This document shows, piece by piece, positions 1 to 5,542 of a DNA stretch of 11,632 nucleotides. Position 1 is the first letter of the stretch. The number at the start of each line of letters is the position of its first letter. The position numbers were made by a program, and so were the translations under genes. The stretch is from Sphingomonadales bacterium (GTDB taxonomy: Bacteria; Bacteroidota; Bacteroidia; UBA7662), in assembly GCA_016872225.1 (NCBI GenBank), contig VHAW01000048.1:1-11632 (forward strand). Reading direction: 5' to 3'. The notes below the pieces were generated by a model. The model was not told the DNA's origin. It searched no databases and was given only the letters and a program-made list of their open reading frames with translations.

Positions 1-57
1 GCAATAGGCCTGGAAGTCTGCGCCTTGATGGAACCACTACCCCTCTTTGAGGCCTGA
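1..57 (+). CDS. 3' end of an upstream gene (partial, product unknown)
   Basis: Frame 1 is open from the window edge to a TGA at 55-57 and encodes 18 residues ending in LMEPLPLFEA. There are too few residues to recognise a family. The reading is supported by gene packing: the stop lies 7 nt before the ATG of the next gene at 65, as expected for two genes of one + strand transcript. The stretch could instead be untranslated leader. Confidence 0.4.
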   Translation, partial: AIGLEVCALMEPLPLFEA

Positions 58-64
58 TCTCCCT

Positions 65-880
65 ATGAAGGTTGATGTCGCCAAAGCCTTTGCGGAGAAG
101 AATCCCCGCTTATACCGCTGGATGCCGGGGTGGGCCCTAAGAGCGATTGCCAACCTGGTGCACCAGGAAGAAATGAACGAATTTCTTGCAACGAACGCCC
201 ACCTAAGAAATGTCGATTTTGCCCGCGCTGTCTTGAGACACCTCAACATCCAAACCAATGCTGTAGGCTTGAATCATATTCCCCAAGAAAATTCCTTTAT
301 TCTGGTAGCCAATCATCCTTTAGGAGGCCCGGATGGGTTGGCCCTTTACGATATGCTTGGAAGCCATCGGCAGAAATTTGCATCCATAAGCAACGACATC
401 ATCTTGCAGATTCAACCCCTTCAGGATCTTTTTGTGCCGGTTAATAAACATGGTACTCAATCCCGTGAAAACCTGCAAATACTCAAATCAAGATTCAACG
501 AAGGCTACGGTATTTTGATTTTTCCAGCCGGTCTGGTTTCTCGACGCTCAGCAGGTAAAATCCGCGATCTCCCTTGGAAAAAAACAGCGGTTTCCCTTGC
601 ACGAAAAGAAAAAGTCCCTCTGGTGCCGGTTCATATTTCAGGGAAACTTTCCTTCCGATTCTATCAAGTCGCCTTATGGCGTAAACGATTGGGGATTCCA
701 TGGAATCTTGAAATGTTGCTCCTCGTAGATGAACTCTTCAGGCTACGCAACACCACTATTACCCTCACCGTTGGGGAACCGATAAACCCTTCACAACTTG
801 ATGCATCACGCTCTGACCTGGAATGGACCAAATGGCTGTACCACCGGGTCTATCAACTCACTGAGACAGCCCCTATCTAA
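65..880 (+). CDS. PlsC-like lysophospholipid/lyso-aminolipid O-acyltransferase ('hemolysin' family), probable GlsA/OlsA-type
   Basis: This 271-residue protein is a glycerolipid acyltransferase of the PlsC/COG3176 type, expected at the inner face of the cytoplasmic membrane, moving an acyl chain onto a hydroxyl group. Seen in the sequence: the catalytic block NHPLGGPD at residues 83-90 (His84 and Asp90, with five residues between them rather than the four of classical PlsC), the substrate block IFPAGLVSRR at 152-161, and the block VPLVPVHISG at 184-193. The FPAGLVSR form in place of FPEG is typical of the Bacteroidota hemolysin-like subgroup. No clear membrane segment is present. I chose ATG 65 over TTG 47, because TTG would overlap the upstream stop at 55-57. 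The next gene encodes an OlsB-like N-acyltransferase, so by analogy with Bacteroides glsB/glsA the substrate is probably a lyso-glycine or lyso-ornithine lipid. That substrate is inferred; ordinary lysophosphatidate is the alternative. Confidence 0.85.
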   Translation: MKVDVAKAFAEKNPRLYRWMPGWALRAIANLVHQEEMNEFLATNAHLRNVDFARAVLRHLNIQTNAVGLNHIPQENSFILVANHPLGGPDGLALYDMLGSHRQKFASISNDIILQIQPLQDLFVPVNKHGTQSRENLQILKSRFNEGYGILIFPAGLVSRRSAGKIRDLPWKKTAVSLARKEKVPLVPVHISGKLSFRFYQVALWRKRLGIPWNLEMLLLVDELFRLRNTTITLTVGEPINPSQLDASRSDLEWTKWLYHRVYQLTETAPI

Positions 881-930
881 ACAAGATCGGAGACCTCAAA
901 GACAAGGAGTCCTTCAAATAGAGGGTCCTC

Positions 931-1917
931 GTGGGAAACGAATCTCTTGTGATGGCCGTAAATTTGGAAATGCTCCCTCTCATTGACCCCATACCTGCTG
1001 ACCTTTTGGAATCCGAACTGGGTCCCAAGGCCCTACTTAGGGAAAGCAACAAAGGACAAAACAGCCTTTACGTCGTCAACGCAGCCGATGCCCCCCATGT
1101 CATGCAGGAAATTGGACGCTTAAGAGAATTGAGTTATCGGGCCGAAGGTGGTGGAACCGGCAAGGATTGTGACATTGATGATTACGACCTTATACCCAAC
1201 GGATATGAGCAGATGCTGGTATGGGACCATGAACAACGGCAAATCATGGCGGCATACCGATTCGTGGAGTGTCGCAAAATTGGGCCTGACTCGGAGGGAA
1301 ACTATCGACTATCTTCCGGAACACTTTTTGATTTCAGCAAGGCCTTCAAAGAAAAGATTTTACCTTCAACCATTGAACTGGGCAGAGCTTTTGTTGTCCC
1401 AGATTATCAACCAGGGGGGCTTCACCGAAAAGGTATTTTTGCCTTGGATAATTTATGGGATGGTCTGGGTGCGCTGACCGTGACAAGACCCAACATTCGC
1501 TTCCTCTACGGCAAAGTCACCTTGTTCAAAGGATACCCTGAATCAGCACGTGCCTTACTTCACAGCTTTCTGCAACATTATTTTACAAATTCGGAGCAAT
1601 GGGTGAGAGCCAAACCGGAATGGGCTATACCCCTCCCAATCTCATCCGAGCTTCAAGCCCTTTGGATAGACCTGGATTACGAAAAAGCACTCCAAATCCT
1701 GCTACAGAAATCCCAAGAAATGGGTGCCAAGGTTCCCCCCTTGTTCCCGGCATATATGAGCTTGTCCACGACTATGAATTTTTTTGGATTTGCACATAAC
1801 CAAGGATTTGGGCAGGTAGATGAAGCTGGGATTCTGGTGACCATAGCGGATATTAATCAAGCCAAAACCGAAAGACATATCCTTAGTTACCAACCTTTCG
1901 CGGCCAGCCAAGCCTGA
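931..1917 (+). CDS. OlsB/GlsB-like N-acyltransferase (GNAT-fold 'putative hemolysin')
   Basis: This 328-residue protein resembles the OlsB/GlsB acyltransferase family, which links a 3-hydroxy fatty acyl group to the amino group of ornithine or glycine as the first step of aminolipid synthesis. Visible family motifs are REL.YR followed by GGGTG and DIDDYD at residues 65-86, TIELGRAFVVPDYQ at 147-160 (the ELGR acyl-ACP/CoA core), FLYGKVTL at 191-198, and a C-terminal MNFFGFAHN..FG..DEAG block shared with Bacteroidota relatives. The start is uncertain. GTG 931 has GAGGG six bases upstream, but ATG 952 or ATG 970 are equally possible, and 970 gives an N-terminus (MLPLIDP) resembling what I recall of Bacteroidota homologs. 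The gene follows the O-acyltransferase by 50 bp, and its last 31 bp are antisense to the end of purC. Amino-acid specificity cannot be read from the sequence. Confidence 0.83.
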   Translation: MGNESLVMAVNLEMLPLIDPIPADLLESELGPKALLRESNKGQNSLYVVNAADAPHVMQEIGRLRELSYRAEGGGTGKDCDIDDYDLIPNGYEQMLVWDHEQRQIMAAYRFVECRKIGPDSEGNYRLSSGTLFDFSKAFKEKILPSTIELGRAFVVPDYQPGGLHRKGIFALDNLWDGLGALTVTRPNIRFLYGKVTLFKGYPESARALLHSFLQHYFTNSEQWVRAKPEWAIPLPISSELQALWIDLDYEKALQILLQKSQEMGAKVPPLFPAYMSLSTTMNFFGFAHNQGFGQVDEAGILVTIADINQAKTERHILSYQPFAASQA

Positions 1918-2876
1918 ACGGAATCGAACCAATCGTTGGGCTCCAAGGAACCAAGATGCGCAGGATCAGTAAGGATGGTCTTGCCGGTTAATTGTTCGTA
2001 AAGTTCCATATATCGCTTACTAATCTGCTGAACCCATTCCGGCCCCATGTGCGGGATGGTTTGACCCTCCAAGCCTTGAAATCCATGCTGAATCAACCAT
2101 TGCCGCACGAATTCTTTGGATAATTGCTTTTGAGATTCCCCTCGCAGCTGCCGCTCATGATATCCGTCTGCATAAAAGTACCTTGACGAATCCGGGGTAT
2201 GCACCTCGTCCATCAACACCACCTCCCCATCAATTAAGCCAAATTCATACTTCGTGTCTACCAAGATGAGTCCTCGCTCTGCGGCCATAGCCGTACCACG
2301 TTCAAACAAAGCCAAGGCATAGTCTTCCATAGTCTTGTAATTATTTTCACTCACAAGTCCCCGTTCGAGAATTTGATCACGTGTAATATCTTCATCATGG
2401 CCATGGGTCGCTTTGGTGGTCGGTGTCATTAAGGGCTTTGCAAATGGATCGGATTCACGAAGTCCAGAATCCATGGTCACCCCGCACAATTTGCGCTGCC
2501 CATCCCGGTAACAACGCCAAGCATGGCCTGAAAGGTACCCTCTAACCACCATTTCAACCGAAAAAGGCTCGGCCCGAAGGCCGACCGAAACCCGTGGATG
2601 GGGACTTCCCCTCCACCAATTGGGCACGATATCCGAAGTGGCCTCCAGGAAATAGGTGGCGGTTCTGTTCAGGACCTCCCCCTTGTAGGGGATAGCGGCT
2701 GGCAAAACCACATCAAAAGCCGAAATTCGATCTGAAGCGACCATGACCAGATGCCGATCGCCCAAGCGATACACATCACGGACTTTACCACGGTAGAAGC
2801 CAGAAGCGCCTTGCAAAGGCAACGGGGCATCAGGGGACCAATGAATCATGGGCGGTGGTTGCGTTTTGATAAGCAT
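1887..2876 (-). CDS. purC: phosphoribosylaminoimidazole-succinocarboxamide (SAICAR) synthase
   Basis: This cytosolic enzyme of de novo purine synthesis joins CAIR and aspartate using ATP to give SAICAR. The 329 residues match the longer single-domain PurC form found in Bacteroidota and yeast rather than the roughly 240-residue E. coli form. Visible landmarks are the N-terminal RGKVRDVY at 29-36, SDRISAFD at 48-55, the signature VEMVVRGYLSGHAW at 107-120, the KPLMTPTTKATHGHD stretch at 147-161, LVDTKYEFG at 205-213 and DEVHTPDSSR at 223-232. ATG 2876 gives a 47-nt overlap with the end of phoH; an internal ATG at 2849 (MIHWSP) would still overlap by 20 nt and begins nearer the conserved region. 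Either way it is probably co-transcribed and translationally coupled with phoH. Its 3' end overlaps the convergent OlsB-like gene by 31 bp, leaving no room for a terminator between them. Confidence 0.97.
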   Translation of the reverse strand: MLIKTQPPPMIHWSPDAPLPLQGASGFYRGKVRDVYRLGDRHLVMVASDRISAFDVVLPAAIPYKGEVLNRTATYFLEATSDIVPNWWRGSPHPRVSVGLRAEPFSVEMVVRGYLSGHAWRCYRDGQRKLCGVTMDSGLRESDPFAKPLMTPTTKATHGHDEDITRDQILERGLVSENNYKTMEDYALALFERGTAMAAERGLILVDTKYEFGLIDGEVVLMDEVHTPDSSRYFYADGYHERQLRGESQKQLSKEFVRQWLIQHGFQGLEGQTIPHMGPEWVQQISKRYMELYEQLTGKTILTDPAHLGSLEPNDWFDSVQAWLAAKGW

Positions 2877-3822
2877 TCACGATGGCCTTGACCAAAGGGT
2901 GCCTGACGACATCATTTTCGTCCAATTCCACTACAGCAATCCCTTGGAGGTTACGGATTAAATCCAGGGTAGGGCGCAGCCCAGATTTCATGCGTGCAGG
3001 CAGATCCACTTGCGTCAAGTCTCCTGTCACAATAAATCTTGCGGAAGGGCCCATACGTGTCAGAAACATTTTGAGTTGAGTTGATGTGCAATTCTGCGAT
3101 TCGTCCAGAATAACAAAGGCTTTATCCAAGGTCCTACCCCGCATAAATGCCAAAGGTGCGACTTCGATAATCCCATCCTCCAGATACTTAGCCAACCTTT
3201 GTGGCGGTAACATATCTTCTAGAGCATCGTACAAAGGTTTCAGGTAAGGATCTACTTTTTCCTTAAGATCACCCGGTAGAAAGCCTAAGTTTTCGCCGGC
3301 TTCAACCGCTGGACGGATTAGGATTATTTTGCGTATTTCTTTATTTCTCAATGCTCTAACAGCCAAAGCCACGGCAGTGTAGGTCTTCCCAGAACCGGCA
3401 GGCCCCAATGCAAAAAGTAAATCGCAGCGATCCATAGCATCCACCATTTTCTGCTGATTCCGGGTTCGCGCCCTTACCACCAACCCATTGGGACCATGCA
3501 CCAAAATGGTCTTAGACCCTGGGCTTTCGTACAAATCCTGCATTCCTAAACGCTCTTGGGTCAACATAGTTTCGTTGAAATCATCATCACTCAAAAAACC
3601 ATTCGCCAGGCTGCACCGCTTTAACATTAGTTCCCATAACACTTGAAATTTATGAAGCAAGTCGGAATGGCCTTCCAAGACTAGACGGCTGCCTCGAACG
3701 GTCAGCTTCAATTCAGGAAATGCCTCCTGAAGCCGATCTTGTCGGGAGGTACCGGGTCCAAAAAAATTCAAAGGCTCAATGCCCTGCAATTCAAATTCCA
3801 ATATCGTATTTTGATTTTCCAA
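2830..3822 (-). CDS. PhoH-family ATPase
   Basis: This 330-residue PhoH-like protein is a cytosolic P-loop NTPase of the same size as YbeZ. Relatives are linked to RNA handling and ribosome metabolism, often with the endoribonuclease YbeY, but the biochemical role is not settled. An N-terminal region of about 70 residues (roughly 10-70) resembles the KH-like portion of the family. The ATPase core shows Walker A GPAGSGKT at 140-147, ILIRPAVEAGE..GFLPGD at 168-185, Walker B VILDESQN at 237-244 (most relatives have DEAQN, so one conservative A-to-S change), and the TGDLTQVDLP sensor block at 266-275. The start is TTG at 3822: a stop lies in frame five codons upstream (3835-3837), and the first internal Met is beyond residue 60, which would remove the N-terminal domain. 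It overlaps purC downstream and is divergent from the SAM hydrolase gene. No YbeY gene lies in the window. Confidence 0.95.
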   Translation of the reverse strand: MENQNTILEFELQGIEPLNFFGPGTSRQDRLQEAFPELKLTVRGSRLVLEGHSDLLHKFQVLWELMLKRCSLANGFLSDDDFNETMLTQERLGMQDLYESPGSKTILVHGPNGLVVRARTRNQQKMVDAMDRCDLLFALGPAGSGKTYTAVALAVRALRNKEIRKIILIRPAVEAGENLGFLPGDLKEKVDPYLKPLYDALEDMLPPQRLAKYLEDGIIEVAPLAFMRGRTLDKAFVILDESQNCTSTQLKMFLTRMGPSARFIVTGDLTQVDLPARMKSGLRPTLDLIRNLQGIAVVELDENDVVRHPLVKAIVNAYQNATTAHDSLVP

Positions 3823-3827
3823 GGGTA

Positions 3828-3856
3828 TTCGCTTTCAGGGGAATGGGATATTTTTG
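3828..3856 (+). promoter_or_regulatory. candidate Bacteroidota promoter for the SAM hydrolase gene
   Basis: TATTTTTG at 3849-3856 matches the Bacteroidota -7 element TAnnTTTG at all fixed positions. Seventeen bases upstream is TTCG (3828-3831), one mismatch from the -33 element TTTG. Transcription would begin near 3863, leaving a leader of about 20 nt before ATG 3885. The site lies in the only gap (3823-3884) between divergent genes, where a promoter for each direction is expected. No equally good match was found for phoH on the other strand. Confidence 0.45.
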
Positions 3857-3884
3857 TGATTGGGTTGACGACCATTGAACCAAA

Positions 3885-4715
3885 ATGCCTGTCTTGACAT
3901 GCACCACCGATTATGGGTTAAAGGATCCCTACGCAGCGATGCTGAGAGGAAGACTTTTGACCCGCTTTCCAGACTGGAGGATCGAAGACATTTCTCACAA
4001 TATTAGCAAATTTGACCTCCTCGAGGCTATTTATGTTGCTAAAACGGCCTATGGTTTTTTTCCACCGGGCAGCCTTCATCTTGTGGATGTTGGGTTCGTA
4101 CCCAAGTTGGGCCAAAACACAGCCCCTACCTACTGCGTGACCCGAATAGACGAGCATTGGTTTGTTTTACCAGACAAAGAGGGGATAATTCCTCAGTTAA
4201 GCCAGACAATCGGCCACCCGGTTCAGCGCTACCCGCTTACCATACCTCAACCATTGGCCGGATTTCAAATCCTGAATTGGCTCGATGGCCCGGTAGGCAT
4301 GCTTATTCAGGCCCTTGAATCCAATCCTGGACTAGTCGTAGCCCCGGAACCTTGGGCCGCCCCAGTTCCCGACCAATCGGTGAACTGGATTGAGCAACCC
4401 AAAGTGATTGATGGGGTTTTGGTTGGTAAAGTGGTTTACGCAGACCACTATGGCAATTTACATTCCAACATTGCTCGCCATGTTTTGGACCAATTTGCCG
4501 ATGGCAAAACCATCCATATCCTCCTCAAGAGCGTCCGCAGTCACGAAAACAAGGTCGAAAGGATTCATGGCCATTACCATGCCGTCAAAAACAATGACCT
4601 TGTTTTGCTTTACAATGCCGGAGGCTTTTTGCAAATTGCAATGGCTCAAGACCATGCCTATAATCTTCTAGGATTACGGGTCAACGATAGGGTCATGATT
4701 GAAAGAATCGAGTGA
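3885..4715 (+). CDS. SAM hydroxide adenosyltransferase / SAM hydrolase (DUF62, chlorinase/fluorinase-like family)
   Basis: This 276-residue protein belongs to the DUF62 family (COG1912), whose studied bacterial and archaeal members split S-adenosylmethionine into adenosine and methionine with water; a few specialised relatives use chloride or fluoride instead. N-terminal domain: TTDYG..D at residues 7-14, DISH at 35-38, AIYVAK..Y.FFPPGS at 48-63 and VD at 67-68. C-terminal domain: YADHYGNLHSN at 185-195 and YNAGG..QIAMAQDHAYNLLGL at 243-264, matching the conserved nucleobase-side blocks. Two departures are seen: VLPDKEG at 94-100, where relatives usually have a DNG-type motif, and no VDPGVG..R stretch, which Bacteroidota relatives also tend to lack. 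Length is normal. It begins with ATG 3885, and its stop lies 43 bp before the reductase ATG. Water is the likeliest co-substrate; halide use is not supported. Its place next to phoH-purC recurs in Bacteroidota, to my knowledge. Confidence 0.88.
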   Translation: MPVLTCTTDYGLKDPYAAMLRGRLLTRFPDWRIEDISHNISKFDLLEAIYVAKTAYGFFPPGSLHLVDVGFVPKLGQNTAPTYCVTRIDEHWFVLPDKEGIIPQLSQTIGHPVQRYPLTIPQPLAGFQILNWLDGPVGMLIQALESNPGLVVAPEPWAAPVPDQSVNWIEQPKVIDGVLVGKVVYADHYGNLHSNIARHVLDQFADGKTIHILLKSVRSHENKVERIHGHYHAVKNNDLVLLYNAGGFLQIAMAQDHAYNLLGLRVNDRVMIERIE

Positions 4716-4758
4716 TTCACCAATCTTGGCCCTGCAGTTAGAGGATTATCTTTGGGTC

Positions 4759-5511
4759 ATGATTAACCGACTTCAAGACCGTATTGCCTTGGTCACCGGT
4801 GCCTCGCGCGGCATTGGCCTGGGGATTGCCAAGAAACTCGCCCAAGAGGGCGCCCACATTGCCTTCACCTACAAGTCCTCTGCCCAAGCAGCCATGGAAT
4901 TGCAGGAAGAACTCAAGGCTTCGGGCGTAAAAGCCAAGGCCTACGCTTCCGATGCCTCCGACTACCTGCAAGCGGAACAGCTGATTGAATCGGTGCTTGC
5001 TGATTTTGGCTCACTGGATATTGTGGTTAACAATGCCGGAATCACTAGAGATCAGCTCTTACTACGAATGACCGAAGCCCAATGGGAAGAAGTTATGGAC
5101 AACAACCTCAAATCCGTGTTCAACATCTGCAAACACGCAACCAGACCCATGATAAAAAACCGCAAAGGCAGCATCATCAACCTCTCCTCCGTGGTAGGAC
5201 GAAGCGGGAACGCAGGGCAGAGCAACTATTCAGCTTCCAAGGCAGGGGTCATTGCCTTCACCCAGTCTTTGGCCAAAGAGCTCGGCTCACGCAACATCCG
5301 ATGCAATGCCATTGCCCCCGGGTTTATTCTGACCGAGATGACCGGTCAATTAGATCCTGCGGTGGCCGACGAATGGAACAAGCGCATTCCGCTAGGCCGT
5401 GCCGGCACTATAGAGGAAGTTGCGGAAGTGGTTGCGTTTCTGGCTTCTGATGCATCCTCATACGTTAGTGGTCAATGCTGGAACGTTTGTGGGGGTATGC
5501 AGCCGTCCTGA
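4759..5511 (+). CDS. fabG: 3-oxoacyl-[acyl-carrier-protein] reductase (FabG-like SDR)
   Basis: This is a cytosolic NADPH-dependent short-chain dehydrogenase, most likely reducing 3-oxoacyl-ACP to 3-hydroxyacyl-ACP in fatty-acid elongation. The 250 residues match FabG length. Visible landmarks are the cofactor loop TGASRGIG at 13-20, NNAG at 91-94, Asn116 in the NNLKSV helix, catalytic Ser144 in LSSVVG, Tyr157 and Lys161 in YSASK, the APGFI..EMT loop at 186-195, and a C-terminal VCGGM where FabG usually has VNGGM. I chose ATG 4759 because it begins five residues before the Rossmann strand as in FabG; TTG 4699 would add 20 unmatched residues and overlap the previous gene. It lies between the SAM hydrolase and VWA genes on one strand. 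Its product type, 3-hydroxyacyl-ACP, is also the expected donor for the OlsB-like enzyme at 931-1917, though the two are separate units. Another SDR specificity cannot be excluded, because fabG-like paralogs are common. Confidence 0.88.
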   Translation: MINRLQDRIALVTGASRGIGLGIAKKLAQEGAHIAFTYKSSAQAAMELQEELKASGVKAKAYASDASDYLQAEQLIESVLADFGSLDIVVNNAGITRDQLLLRMTEAQWEEVMDNNLKSVFNICKHATRPMIKNRKGSIINLSSVVGRSGNAGQSNYSASKAGVIAFTQSLAKELGSRNIRCNAIAPGFILTEMTGQLDPAVADEWNKRIPLGRAGTIEEVAEVVAFLASDASSYVSGQCWNVCGGMQPS

Positions 5512-5542
5512 TTGAACATTACCCAACGAGCGTTCTAAACCA

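Noticed and set aside
47..64. TTG start for the PlsC-like gene
   Set aside because: It would overlap the stop of the upstream frame and add six residues (MRPDLP) with no family support; ATG 65 follows the stop directly.
904..925. Purine-rich AAGGAG and GAGGG as Shine-Dalgarno sites for the OlsB-like gene
   Set aside because: GAGGG is correctly spaced for GTG 931, but Bacteroidota rarely depend on such sites and ATG 952/970 are competing starts; it is mentioned in the gene entry but not called as a feature.
3885..4715. A halogenase (fluorinase or chlorinase) role
   Set aside because: The name of the superfamily suggests it, but no halide-site features or biosynthetic cluster are visible; hydrolysis with water is the usual activity of lone genes.
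4699..4758. TTG start for fabG adding 20 residues and overlapping the SAM hydrolase gene
   Set aside because: FabG proteins begin a few residues before the TGASRGIG strand; ATG 4759 fits and the extra residues match nothing known.
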